A DNA stretch of 64,000 nt, from NCBI GenBank assembly GCA_963833495.1, contig CAWHYJ010000012.1, positions 62,001-126,000 of the forward strand. The letters are read 5' to 3'. Made by a program: the position numbers and the translations under genes. How positions within the stretch are numbered: position 1 is the stretch's first letter; each line of letters begins with the position of its first letter. This DNA comes from Fodinibacter sp963833495. GTDB taxonomy: Bacteria; Actinomycetota; Actinomycetes; Actinomycetales; Dermatophilaceae. The notes beneath the pieces were generated by a model. It ran no database searches, was not told the origin of the DNA, and worked only from the letters and a program-made list of their open reading frames with translations. Positions 19,637 through 28,106 of the stretch are shown here, piece after piece.

Positions 19637-20606
19637 TGGTTCGCTCGCGATCGGCATCGACATCGGCGGCACCAAGGTGGCCGGTGGCATCGTCGACCCC
19701 GACGGCACCGTGCTGGCCCGCGCCCGGCGCGATACCCCGCACCGTTCGACGAGTCCCCGCGTCGTCGAGGACACCATCGTCTCGGTCGTCGACGAGCTGC
19801 TCGAGGGCCACGCCGGCGAGATCGCCGCGGTCGGCATCGGGGCCGCCGGGTTCGTCGCGACCGACCGGGCGACGGTGGTCTTCGCGCCGCACCTGTCGTG
19901 GCGCAACGAGCCCCTGCGCGAGGCGCTCGGGAAGCGGGTGTCGCTGCCGATCTTCGTCGACAACGACGCCAACGCCGCCGTCTGGGCCGAGCACCGCTTC
20001 GGCGCCGGCCGCGGCGAGAGCCACCTGGTGCTGGTCAACCTCGGCACCGGCATCGGCGGCGGCATCGTGCTGGGCGGCCGGGTCATCCGCGGTCGGTTCG
20101 GCATCGCCGGCGAGTTCGGGCACATGCAGGTCGTGCCCGACGGCATCCGCTGCGAGTGCGGCAACAAGGGCTGCTGGGAGCAGTACGCCTCGGGCAACGC
20201 GCTGGTGCGCGAGGCCCGCGGCCTGATGTCGGCCGGCAGCCCGGTGGTGTCCGACCTGTTCGACCGGGTCGAGGGCCGCCCCGAGAACCTCACCGGTCCG
20301 CTCGTCACCGAGGCGGCGCAGGACGGCGACCCGCTGGCCCGAGAGCTGCTCGCCGAGGTCGGCCGCTGGCTCGGCATCGGGATGGCCGACCTCGCCGCCG
20401 CGCTCGACCCCGGCACGTTCGTCATCGGTGGCGGCGTCAGCGCAGCCGGCGACCTGCTGCTCGACCCGGCGCGCGAGGCGTTCCGCCGCCAGCTCACCGG
20501 CCGCGGCTACCGGCCCGAGGCACGCATCGTCGCCGCCGAGCTCGGCAACGAGGCCGGGCTGGTGGGCGCCGCCGATCTGGCCCGCACCGACGCCGTCAGC
20601 GGCTGA
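19629..20606 (+). CDS. ROK-family glucokinase
   Basis: 325 aa from GTG at 19629, overlapping the previous gene by 8 nt. It phosphorylates glucose to glucose 6-phosphate. The N-terminal phosphate loop GIDIGGTKVAGGIVD, the catalytic region FVDNDANAAVWAEHRFGAG and the ROK zinc site CECGNKGCWEQYASG are all present. It resembles ATP-dependent GlkA of streptomycetes, which also mediates glucose repression. A role in carbon control here, including of the glucoside transporter at 56-60 kb, is only possible, not shown. Confidence 0.93.
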   Translation: MADGSLAIGIDIGGTKVAGGIVDPDGTVLARARRDTPHRSTSPRVVEDTIVSVVDELLEGHAGEIAAVGIGAAGFVATDRATVVFAPHLSWRNEPLREALGKRVSLPIFVDNDANAAVWAEHRFGAGRGESHLVLVNLGTGIGGGIVLGGRVIRGRFGIAGEFGHMQVVPDGIRCECGNKGCWEQYASGNALVREARGLMSAGSPVVSDLFDRVEGRPENLTGPLVTEAAQDGDPLARELLAEVGRWLGIGMADLAAALDPGTFVIGGGVSAAGDLLLDPAREAFRRQLTGRGYRPEARIVAAELGNEAGLVGAADLARTDAVSG

Positions 20607-20614
20607 GCCCGCCG

Positions 20615-21292
20615 GTGGCGGCCGTGCGGGTCGCGAGCTACAACACCCGCGACTTCCTCGACGACTCGCGCCTCGCGGCCCGGGTGGTGCGCGCAGTCGA
20701 CCCCGACGTGCTGTGCCTGCAGGAGGTGCCGCGGCGGCTGCTCGGTGGGCGTCGGGTGGCGCGGTTCGCCGCCGCCTGCGGGCTGGCCTGGCCCGGCGGG
20801 CACCGGGGGAGCGGGGGCACGACGGTGCTCACCTCGGATCGGGTGACCGTGCTCGGCTCCGAGCACCTGCGGCTGCCGGTGCGCTGGCCCGACCGCACCC
20901 GGGGGTTCGCCGTGGTGCGGGTGGCCCTGCCGGGTGGCGGCGAGCTCACCGCGGTGTCGGTGCACCTCAGCCTCAAGGCGCCGGAGCGGGTGACCCACAC
21001 CGAGCGGATCCTCGAGGCGATCGCCGCCCGTGGCCCCCTCGTGCTCGCCGGGGACCTCAACGAGGACCACACCGGGGGTGCCTGGCAGCTGCTCGACGTG
21101 CCCGACCGGCTGCGGCTGGTGTCGCCGGACCGGCCGACCTACCCGGCCCGGGCGCCACGCCGCCGGCTCGACGTCGTGTTCGCCTCCCCACCGCTGCGGG
21201 TGCTGCCCCACCGCGAGGTGCTGCTCCCGGATGCCGTGTACGCGGCGGCCAGCGACCACCGCCCGACCTGGGTCGACCTCGAGCTCCCCTGA
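20615..21292 (+). CDS. Endonuclease/exonuclease/phosphatase (EEP) family hydrolase
   Basis: 225 aa from GTG at 20615 (GTG 20624 is equally possible). Metal and catalytic motifs of the EEP fold are in order: ASYNTRDF, CLQEVP (Glu ligand), AGDLNEDHTG (Asp and Asn) and the final SDHRPTWVDLEL (Asp-His dyad). At this small size it could act on DNA, phospholipids or a nucleotide; the sequence does not decide. It starts 8 nt after the glucokinase stop and probably shares its transcript. Confidence 0.85.
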   Translation: MAAVRVASYNTRDFLDDSRLAARVVRAVDPDVLCLQEVPRRLLGGRRVARFAAACGLAWPGGHRGSGGTTVLTSDRVTVLGSEHLRLPVRWPDRTRGFAVVRVALPGGGELTAVSVHLSLKAPERVTHTERILEAIAARGPLVLAGDLNEDHTGGAWQLLDVPDRLRLVSPDRPTYPARAPRRRLDVVFASPPLRVLPHREVLLPDAVYAAASDHRPTWVDLELP

Positions 21293-21381
21293 GGCGCGGC
21301 GCGCGGCACTTCAGTCGGCGCGCAGCAATCTCCGCGTGTGAGGCGAACTCCTGCGTGCTGCTCGATCGGGCGGCGGAGGGG

Positions 21382-21762
21382 TCAGACCCGGGCACCCGGA
21401 CTGACCCGCTGCACGGCCTCCCGAAACGCCGTGAAGCCGGGGTGGTCTGGATCCAGATTCGGCGCCCGTCCTTCAGACGCACCAAGGCTGGCATCGCCCA
21501 CCCGCGGGCCTTGACGCTCTCGATGTCCTCCACCGGCGCCGATCCACCCCTGCGGAGCAGGTGGCTCCATCGCACCCGGGACGGGGGTGAGGAGGATCTT
21601 GCTGGCGAGCAGGTGGGCCGAGAGCCAGGTCGCCCAGCCCACGAAGCAGAACCGGAGGAGCACGAACCACGGTTGTATCCCGTCGGCGCGCGCCTCGTCG
21701 TTGACGAGCATGAACACGCCGACGCCCACCAAGACGACGGCTCCGAGTATCTGCGGTGCCAT
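21382..21762 (-). pseudogene. Frameshifted small membrane protein
   Basis: The frame from ATG 21762 encodes a two-helix membrane protein (VVLVGVGVFMLV and WFVLLRFCFVGWATWLSAHLL) with GC-rich third positions up to about 21587. From there this frame loses its codon bias. The next frame instead encodes a plausible cytosolic tail (VEDIESVKARGWAMPALV, then RLKDGRRIWIQ) with the expected third-position bias. Near 21450 the original frame again reads sensibly (HPGFTAFREAVQRV) to its stop at 21382. So at least one indel, probably a compensating pair, interrupts it. Assembly error or true decay are both possible. The function is unknown. Confidence 0.6.
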
Positions 21763-21839
21763 CCGATCGAGGTCCCACGACGCGCTGACCGAACCGACTG
21801 GGCGTCAGCGTGTCGCGGGACCTCGACGGTTCGTGGGCT

Positions 21840-22187
21840 TCAGGCTTGGGAGATCGGCGAGGGGTGGGTCGGCTGGTAGACGCCGAGCGTGCCGCCGCCG
21901 GGGAGGGTGAGGGCGGAGATGGTGCCCCACCGCTGCGTGGTCGGCTCGCCGCACGGCACCCCGAGGGCGGCCATCCGCTGGCGGAAGGCGTCGAGGTCGT
22001 CGCACATCAGGTACAGCTCGTGGCTGCTCGTCCCGGCCGGGTGCACCGCCAGCTCGGCCGGCGGCAGCGCGAAGATCAGCCACCCGTGCCCGGCATCGAC
22101 CGACGGGTACTGCAGCACGTCGCGGAAGAACTCCCGGTCGGCATCGGCGTCGGTGCTGTGGAGGATGACGTGCGCCCCGGTGATCAT
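21840..22187 (-). CDS. VOC (glyoxalase/bleomycin-resistance) family protein
   Basis: 115 aa, a single VOC module pair (MITGAHVILHSTDADADREFFRDVL and a second half ending TLPGGGTLGVYQPTHP). Candidate metal positions are H8 and E57 region residues in SSHELYLMC. It could be a dioxygenase-like or lyase enzyme, or a binding protein; no partner gene is adjacent. The start at 22187 is supported by a -10-like hexamer 6 nt upstream. Confidence 0.85.
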   Translation of the reverse strand: MITGAHVILHSTDADADREFFRDVLQYPSVDAGHGWLIFALPPAELAVHPAGTSSHELYLMCDDLDAFRQRMAALGVPCGEPTTQRWGTISALTLPGGGTLGVYQPTHPSPISQA

Positions 22188-22193
22188 CCACCG

Positions 22194-22199
22194 AGGCTA
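22194..22199 (-). promoter_or_regulatory. -10 element, leaderless VOC gene
   Basis: TAGCCT on the minus strand, with 6 nt to the ATG at 22187. Confidence 0.45.
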
Positions 22200-22214
22200 C
22201 GTCGCGGCTCGGGG

Positions 22215-22832
22215 TCAGACGCGGGCGCCGTTGTCGCCGCTGGTCGGGTCGCGGTGCTTCGGCTGGCGCAGCACGAGCAGCCCGAAACCGATGAGCGACA
22301 CCACGATCGACACCACGAACCAGCGGGTGCTGTGCGAGGGCCGGGCGAAGACGACCCACAGCAGCATCAGCGGGCCGGCGACCAGGCCGATGACGGCACC
22401 CCAGAAGTGCAGGTCCTCCTGCGGGGGAAGCTCGACCTCGGGCGGCTCGAAGTGCTCGTCGTCGTCGGCGAGCGCCTTCTCCGCCTCCTCGGTCGCCGCA
22501 GCGACGGCCTCCTCGGTCGCGGGGTCCCCAGGCTCGGCGGCGCGCCATGCTGAGGCGGGCACGACGACGTCGAGCGGGGAGGGGTTGACCCAGGGGGCGC
22601 GGGGGGCGGCCGACGGCGCGGCGGGCGCGCCGGCATCCGGCTCGGTTCCGTCGTCGACCGGGGCGCCACCGTCGGTTCCCGGGTCGGTGTGGACAGGGTC
22701 GGCCTCGGCCGAGGCCGGGTCGTCGTGAGGAAGCCCGGCCGGGTCGGCCACCGGGGCGTCCCAGCGCGCGACGATGGAGGCGAAGCGGGCCTCGACGTCG
22801 CGCTCGTCCATGTCACCGGGCCGGTCGGGCAC
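22215..22832 (-). CDS. Actinobacterial protein with acidic disordered N-terminus and two membrane helices
   Basis: 205 aa from GTG at 22832 (GAGGAGA ribosome binding site). Residues 1-130 are acidic and low-complexity, rich in Asp, Pro and Ala. They are followed by a conserved ELPPQEDLHFWGAVIGLVAGPLMLLWVV and a second helix, WFVVSIVVSLIGFGLLVL. A long cytosolic tail with two C-terminal helices suggests a small membrane scaffold. I recognise the pattern from other actinobacteria but know no function. It is divergent from the acyltransferase gene at 22948. Confidence 0.75.
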   Translation of the reverse strand: MPDRPGDMDERDVEARFASIVARWDAPVADPAGLPHDDPASAEADPVHTDPGTDGGAPVDDGTEPDAGAPAAPSAAPRAPWVNPSPLDVVVPASAWRAAEPGDPATEEAVAAATEEAEKALADDDEHFEPPEVELPPQEDLHFWGAVIGLVAGPLMLLWVVFARPSHSTRWFVVSIVVSLIGFGLLVLRQPKHRDPTSGDNGARV

Positions 22833-22912
22833 GGGGTCTCCTCGGGTGCTGCGGGGTGGGGTGACGATCTTCGCACGGCGATCTGGGGATCAGGCACTGT
22901 GACCCGGTGCAC

Positions 22913-22918
22913 TAGAGT
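22913..22918 (+). promoter_or_regulatory. -10 element upstream of plsC-like gene
   Basis: TAGAGT lies 29 nt before the GTG at 22948. Here a normal leader with a ribosome binding site (GAGGAAGGG) follows. Confidence 0.4.
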
Positions 22919-22947
22919 CTGGGCGACGCGCGAGGAAGGGTGGTCCG

Positions 22948-23760
22948 GTGTTCTACTGGGTGTTGAAGACGGTCATCCTCGGGCCGATCCTCCGCCTGCT
23001 CTTCCGGCCGTGGGTCGAGGGCGCCGAGCACATCCCCGAGACGGGGGGCGCCATCTTCGCCAGCAACCACCTCTCGTTCTCCGACTCGATCTTCCTGCCG
23101 CTGGCCGTGCCGCGCCGGATGACCTTCCTCGCCAAGAGCGACTACTTCACCGGTGAGGGCATCAAGGGCCGGCTCACGGCGGCGTTCTTCAAGGGCGTCG
23201 GGCAGCTGCCGGTCGACCGCTCCGGCGGCCGGGCCAGCGAGGCCGCCCTGCGCTCGGGCCTGAAGGTGCTCGGCCGCGGCGAGCTGCTCGGCCTCTACCC
23301 CGAGGGCACCCGCAGCCCCGACGGCCGCCTCTACAAGGGAAAGACCGGCGTGGCCCGGATGGCGCTGGAGGCCGGCGTGCCGGTCATCCCGGTTGCCATG
23401 ATCGACACCGACAAGGCCCAGCCCACCGGCACCAAGATCCCCAACCTGATCCGCGTGGGGATGAAGATCGGCACCCCGCTGGACTTCTCGCGCTACGAGG
23501 GCATGGAGGGCGACCGGTTCGTCCTGCGCTCGATCACCGACGAGATCATGTACGCGCTGATGGAGCTCTCGGGCCAGGAGTACGTCGACATGTACGCCAC
23601 GGCGATGAAGGACCGCATCGCCCGCGAGAAGAAGAACAAGGCCAAGGAGGCCGCCGAGGCCGCCCAGCCGGGCCGCGCGGCATCCGAGCTCGAGGACGCC
23701 CTCGACGGGCTCGACGACGACACCGGCGACGACGCCGGTCCGCAGCGCCGCGCGAGCTGA
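22948..23760 (+). CDS. 1-acyl-sn-glycerol-3-phosphate acyltransferase
   Basis: 270 aa from GTG at 22948. This PlsC-family enzyme makes phosphatidic acid at the inner membrane face. The catalytic NHLSFSDS (H-x4-D), the glycerol-phosphate-binding YPEGTRSPDGRLYKGKTGVA, and the VPVIPVAM block IV are intact. The last 50 residues are a charged tail (REKKNKAKEAAEAAQ then acidic). It corresponds in position to mycobacterial Rv2182c and precedes the DAHP synthase gene, with which it could be co-transcribed. Confidence 0.93.
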   Translation: MFYWVLKTVILGPILRLLFRPWVEGAEHIPETGGAIFASNHLSFSDSIFLPLAVPRRMTFLAKSDYFTGEGIKGRLTAAFFKGVGQLPVDRSGGRASEAALRSGLKVLGRGELLGLYPEGTRSPDGRLYKGKTGVARMALEAGVPVIPVAMIDTDKAQPTGTKIPNLIRVGMKIGTPLDFSRYEGMEGDRFVLRSITDEIMYALMELSGQEYVDMYATAMKDRIAREKKNKAKEAAEAAQPGRAASELEDALDGLDDDTGDDAGPQRRAS

Positions 23761-23830
23761 GCGTCAGCAGCCGGGGCCCACCCGGCATACCGCCATACGG
23801 GCCACACCGGGGGTCCATGGGTGCGGGACC

Positions 23831-23836
23831 TATCCT
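23831..23836 (+). promoter_or_regulatory. -10 element, aroG
   Basis: TATCCT lies 8 nt before GTG 23845, favouring that start over GTG 23821, which would lie upstream of the promoter element. Confidence 0.45.
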
Positions 23837-23844
23837 TGACCCTC

Positions 23845-25197
23845 GTGAGCACGACCACCGATCCCGACCCCCGCCAGCGGCTCGCCGCCGGTGCCGAGCT
23901 GCCGGCCGCCCAGCAGCCGGTGTGGCCCGACCGGGCCGCCCTCGACGCGGCCGTGGCCACGCTCGCGAGCTACCCCCCGCTGGTGTTCGCCGGTGAGTGC
24001 GACGTGCTGCGCGACCGCATCGCCGCCGTCTCGCGCGGTGAGGCGTTCGTGCTGCAGGGCGGCGACTGCGCCGAGACGTTCGCGTCGGCGACGGCCGACA
24101 ACATCCGCGACCGGGTCAAGACGATCCTGCAGATGGCGGCCGTGCTCACCTACGGCGCGTCCGTGCCGGTGGTCAAGGTGGGCCGGATGGCCGGGCAGTA
24201 CGCCAAGCCGCGCTCGAGCAACGACGAGACCCGCGAGGGCGTCACCCTGCCGGCCTACCGCGGCGACATGGTCAACGACTTCGAGTTCACCCTCGGCTCG
24301 CGCACCCCCGACCCCCAGCGGCTCGTGAACGCCTACCACGCGAGCAGCGCCACCCTGAACCTCGTCCGCGCGTTCACCACCGGCGGCTTCGCCGACCTGC
24401 GCCACGTACACGACTGGAACAAGGGCTTCATCGCCAACTCCGCCAACGCGCGCTACGAGCGCCTGGCGAAGGACATCGACAAGGCGATGAAGTTCATGCG
24501 GGCCTGCGGCGCCGACTTCGAGGCGATGCGCGCCACCGAGTTCTTCTCGGCGCACGAGGCGCTCGTGCTCGACTACGAGCGCCCGATGACGCGCATCGAC
24601 TCGCGCACCGGCGACCTCTACGACACCTCCGGACACTTCGTGTGGGTGGGGGAGCGTACCCGCGACCTCGACGGCGCGCACATCGACTTCGTGGCCGCGG
24701 TGCGGAACCCGGTGGGCGTCAAGGTTTCTGCCAACGCCGACACCGACGACCTGCTGCGCATCATCGACAAGGTCGACCCCGAGCGCGAGCCCGGCCGGCT
24801 CACCTTCATCACCCGGATGGGGTCCGGCCGCATCCGCGAGGCGCTGCCGACCATCGTCGAGAAGGTCACGGCATCCGGTGCCCCGGTCACCTGGGTGTGC
24901 GACCCGATGCACGGCAACACCTACGAGTCGGCCTCGGGCTACAAGACCCGCGACTTCGACGACGTCGTCGAGGAGGTCGAGGGCTTCTTCGAGGTGCACC
25001 GCGGCCTCGGCACGGTGCCCGGCGGCATCCACGTCGAGCTCACCGGAAACGACGTCACCGAGTGCGTGGGCGGCTCGGAGAAGATCCTCGACGCCGACCT
25101 CAACCTGCGCTACGAGTCGGTGTGCGACCCAAGGCTGAACCACCAGCAGAGCCTGGAGCTGGCGTTCCTCGTCGCCGAGATGCTCAACGAGGACTGA
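23845..25197 (+). CDS. aroG: Class II 3-deoxy-7-phosphoheptulonate (DAHP) synthase
   Basis: 450 aa from GTG at 23845. It condenses phosphoenolpyruvate and erythrose 4-phosphate, the entry step to aromatic amino acids. Type II (plant/mycobacterial) motifs are clear: GGDCAETF, KPRSSNDE, RACGADFEAM, and the metal/substrate site TWVCDPMHGNT. The ending RLNHQQSLELAFLVAEML is typical. As in mycobacteria it sits beside pknL and plsC-like genes. Threonine aldolase follows after 4 nt, so an operon is likely. Confidence 0.96.
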   Translation: MSTTTDPDPRQRLAAGAELPAAQQPVWPDRAALDAAVATLASYPPLVFAGECDVLRDRIAAVSRGEAFVLQGGDCAETFASATADNIRDRVKTILQMAAVLTYGASVPVVKVGRMAGQYAKPRSSNDETREGVTLPAYRGDMVNDFEFTLGSRTPDPQRLVNAYHASSATLNLVRAFTTGGFADLRHVHDWNKGFIANSANARYERLAKDIDKAMKFMRACGADFEAMRATEFFSAHEALVLDYERPMTRIDSRTGDLYDTSGHFVWVGERTRDLDGAHIDFVAAVRNPVGVKVSANADTDDLLRIIDKVDPEREPGRLTFITRMGSGRIREALPTIVEKVTASGAPVTWVCDPMHGNTYESASGYKTRDFDDVVEEVEGFFEVHRGLGTVPGGIHVELTGNDVTECVGGSEKILDADLNLRYESVCDPRLNHQQSLELAFLVAEMLNED

Positions 25198-25201
25198 CCC
25201 G

Positions 25202-26245
25202 GTGCTCGCCGACCTGCTGTCCGACACCCTGACCGTGCCGTCACCCGCCATGCGCGAGGCGATGGCGCACGCCCACGTCGGCGACGACGTGTTCGGCGAG
25301 GACCCCACGGTGCGCGCGCTCGAGGAGCGGGTCGCCGACCTGCTCGGCCACGAGGCCGGGCTGTTCTCGCCATCGGGGTCGCTGGCCAACCAGCTCGGGC
25401 TGCGGCTGCACGTCGGCCCCGGCCAGGAGCTCGTCGCCGACCAGCAGGCGCACGTGCTGCGGGCCGAGATGGGCGCCGGGGCGGTGTTCTCCGGCATCAC
25501 CAGCCGCTCCTGGCCGAGCGAGCGCGGCCTGCTCGACCCCGCCGGGCCGCTCTCGCTCGTGACCACCGGGGTGGGGCCCTACCAGGTCGAGACCGCTCTC
25601 GTCGTGCTCGAGAACACCCACAACTTCGGTGGTGGCACGGTGCAGCCGATCGAGGCCATCCGCGAGGTGCGCGCGGCAACCTCGGCCGTCGGCGTCGCGA
25701 TGCACCTCGACGGCGCCCGGCTGTGGAACGCCCACGTGGCCTCGGGCGTCTCGCTGCGCGACTACGGCACCGAGTTCGACACCGTGAGCGTCTGCCTCTC
25801 GAAGGGACTGGGGGCGCCGGTCGGCTCGGTGCTCGTCGGCTCGGCCGAGCAGATGGCCGCGGCCCGCATCTGGCGCAAGCGCTACGGCGCGGGTATGCGC
25901 CAGGTCGGCATCCTCGCCGCCGCCGGGCTCTACGCCCTCGACCACAACATCGAGCGCCTCGCCGACGACCACGCGCGCGCGGCACGCTTCGCGGCGGCGT
26001 GCGCGGAGGCGGCGCCGGCCGCCATCGACGCCGCCACCGTCGAGACCAACATCGTCGTGCTCGACGTCGGCGCAGTGGGTTGGGGCGCACCGGAGTTCGT
26101 CGCCGCGCTGCTCGAGAGCGGCGTGCGCACGTATGCCGTCGGGCCTGGTCGGGTGCGCGCCGTGTGGCACCTCGACGTCGACGACGCCGGCACGGATGCC
26201 GCGGTCGACGCCGCAACCGCGCTGTTGCGCTCGCGCGCCTCCTGA
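25202..26245 (+). CDS. Low-specificity L-threonine aldolase
   Basis: 347 aa from GTG at 25202. This PLP enzyme of the aspartate-aminotransferase fold cleaves threonine or allo-threonine to glycine and acetaldehyde. The N-terminal SDTLTVPSPAMREAM, the GDDVFGEDPTV substrate loop, HLDGARLWNA and the Schiff-base lysine in SVCLSKGLGAPVGS are all present. The 4-nt gap from aroG implies translational coupling, although the metabolic link between the two is not obvious. Confidence 0.92.
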   Translation: MLADLLSDTLTVPSPAMREAMAHAHVGDDVFGEDPTVRALEERVADLLGHEAGLFSPSGSLANQLGLRLHVGPGQELVADQQAHVLRAEMGAGAVFSGITSRSWPSERGLLDPAGPLSLVTTGVGPYQVETALVVLENTHNFGGGTVQPIEAIREVRAATSAVGVAMHLDGARLWNAHVASGVSLRDYGTEFDTVSVCLSKGLGAPVGSVLVGSAEQMAAARIWRKRYGAGMRQVGILAAAGLYALDHNIERLADDHARAARFAAACAEAAPAAIDAATVETNIVVLDVGAVGWGAPEFVAALLESGVRTYAVGPGRVRAVWHLDVDDAGTDAAVDAATALLRSRAS

Positions 26246-26292
26246 GGCGCGGATCCCGTCACTGAGCCCCGCCATCGGGTAGGACTGAGGAC

Positions 26293-27141
26293 ATGAGCAC
26301 CGTCCGCTTCGGGCTGAAGCTGAGCCAGAACGCCACCATCGACCAGCTGCGCGACCTGTGGCGCCTCGCCGACGACGGCGGGTTCGACAGCTGCTGGGTG
26401 ATGGACCACTTCGCGACGCTGGGCCCCGCCGACGACGGGCCGATCTTCGAGACCTGGACGATGCTGGCGGCGATGGCCCAGCTCACCACCCGCACCCGGA
26501 TCGGCTGTGCGGTGGTCGGCAACACCTACCGGCACCCCGGGGTGCTGGCCAAGATGGCGGTGACGGTCGACCACCTGTCCGGCGGGCGGCTCGACTTCGG
26601 CATCGGCGCCGGGTGGGCCGAGAACGAGCACACGATGCTCGGGCTCGACTTCGGCACCCGAGGCGACCGGGCCGACCGCCTCGAGGAGAGCCTCCAGGTG
26701 ATCCTCGGGTTGTGGACCCAGCCGCGCACCACCTTCGCGGGGCGGCACTACCAGCTCCAGGATGCCGTCGCCGAGCCCAAGCCGGTGCAGCGCCCGCACC
26801 CGCCGATCTGGATCGGCGGCTCCGGCCCGCGCCGCACGCTGCGGCTCGCCGCGCAGTACGCGGACGTGTGGAACGCGGCCGGGGGCACGCCGGGGGAGGT
26901 CGCGGAGTCATCGGCGATCCTCGACCGGCACTGCGCCGACGTCGGGCGCGACCGGGGCGAGATCCGCCGGTCGGTGCAGGTCGGGGTGGGGTCGGACGAC
27001 GTGGCCGGGCTGCCGGGTCTCGTCGAGCCCTACGTCGCCGTCGGCGTCACCGACGTCATCCTCATCGTGCGTGACGAGGACCCGGTGGCCGTCGCCGAGC
27101 AGGTCGCCCACGAGCTGCCGCGGCTGCGCGAGCTCGGGTGA
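26293..27141 (+). CDS. LLM-class F420-dependent oxidoreductase
   Basis: 282 aa from ATG at 26293. It is a luciferase-like TIM barrel. The opening FGLKLSQNATIDQLRDLWRLA, WVMDHF, the cofactor region GCAVVGNTYRHPGVLAKM and GIGAGWAENEH are typical of actinobacterial F420-dependent members. So is the PKPVQRPHPPIWIGGSG motif. The substrate is unknown. It is probably a separate unit after the threonine aldolase gene (47-nt gap with a TAGGAC element) and converges on the EamA transporter. Confidence 0.9.
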   Translation: MSTVRFGLKLSQNATIDQLRDLWRLADDGGFDSCWVMDHFATLGPADDGPIFETWTMLAAMAQLTTRTRIGCAVVGNTYRHPGVLAKMAVTVDHLSGGRLDFGIGAGWAENEHTMLGLDFGTRGDRADRLEESLQVILGLWTQPRTTFAGRHYQLQDAVAEPKPVQRPHPPIWIGGSGPRRTLRLAAQYADVWNAAGGTPGEVAESSAILDRHCADVGRDRGEIRRSVQVGVGSDDVAGLPGLVEPYVAVGVTDVILIVRDEDPVAVAEQVAHELPRLRELG

Positions 27142-27178
27142 GGCGCTCGACACCCGCTCGGTCCAGACCGCCGCAACG

Positions 27179-28099
27179 CTAGACGTCGTGGTGCAGCGCC
27201 TCGACCGGCGGCTGGTCGGCCGCCGACGCCCCGGGGTCGCGCGGCGTCGACCGCAGCTCGACGAGGTACATCGCCGCCACCACCAAGGCGCCGCCGACCA
27301 GCATCCGCCCGGTGAGGCTCTCACCGCCCAGGGTGACCGCGAAGAGCGCCGCGAAGACCGGCTCGAGGGCCATGACGATCGCCGCGCGGGTGGCGGTGAG
27401 GTGCGCCTGGGCCCAGGTCTGCGCCCACAGCGCCAGCGCGCCGGCCACCAGGGCCATGTAGAGCAGGGATGCCCACTGCGCCCCCGTGGCGGGCAGGGTC
27501 AGCCCGTCGGGCACGGCCACGAGCGCCGCGACGACCGTGATGACGCCGGCCTGCACGGTGGCCAGCCCGAAGGCCGCGCCCGGGGTCGACCAGCGGCCGA
27601 GGGCGACGATGTGCCCGGCGTACAGGATCGCCGACAGCAGGGTCAGCGCCTCACCGATGCCGACCGAGAACCCCTGTAGCGACAGCAGGGCCAGCCCGAG
27701 CGTCGCCAGGCCCACGGCGAACCAGGTGACCTTGCCGATCCGGTCGTGCAACAGCACCGCGCCGAGCACCGGGGTGAGCACCACGTAGGTGCCGGTGATG
27801 AAGCCCGACACCGACGCGTCGGTGTGCGCCAGCCCGGTGGTCTGCAGCACCTGTGCGACCCCGTAGAGCAGGCCGAGCACCACCCCGACCCGCAGCTCGC
27901 GGCGGGTGAGCGCGAGGGTCTGGCGCCGGAACAGCACGAACATCACCACGGCGGCGATGCCGAACCGCACGGCGAGGAAGTCGGCAGGCGGCACGTGCTC
28001 GACGAGGTCGTGGATCAGGAAGAAGGTCGATCCCCACACCGCCGTGACGCTGACGAGCAGGAGCGTGGCGAGCCGGGCGTGCCCGGCCGGGGCGGCCAC
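27179..28099 (-). CDS. EamA/DMT-family exporter
   Basis: 306 aa with ten hydrophobic segments arranged as two EamA repeats. The first repeat opens LLLVSVTAVWGSTFFLIHDLV and the second contains LLSAILYAGHIVALGRWS. Both follow the usual start of DMT proteins that export amino acids or metabolites. The second half ends with ALEPVFAALFAVTLGGESLTGRMLVGGALV, the conserved signature. The cargo is unknown. It starts 7 nt downstream of the PASTA kinase gene, so it may belong to the same transcript. Confidence 0.9.
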   Translation of the reverse strand: MAAPAGHARLATLLLVSVTAVWGSTFFLIHDLVEHVPPADFLAVRFGIAAVVMFVLFRRQTLALTRRELRVGVVLGLLYGVAQVLQTTGLAHTDASVSGFITGTYVVLTPVLGAVLLHDRIGKVTWFAVGLATLGLALLSLQGFSVGIGEALTLLSAILYAGHIVALGRWSTPGAAFGLATVQAGVITVVAALVAVPDGLTLPATGAQWASLLYMALVAGALALWAQTWAQAHLTATRAAIVMALEPVFAALFAVTLGGESLTGRMLVGGALVVAAMYLVELRSTPRDPGASAADQPPVEALHHDV

Positions 28100-28106
28100 G
28101 GCCGGG

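Noticed and set aside
23821..23844. GTG 23821 as the aroG start
   Set aside because: It lies upstream of the -10-like TATCCT; GTG 23845 fits the leaderless pattern and the family N-terminus.
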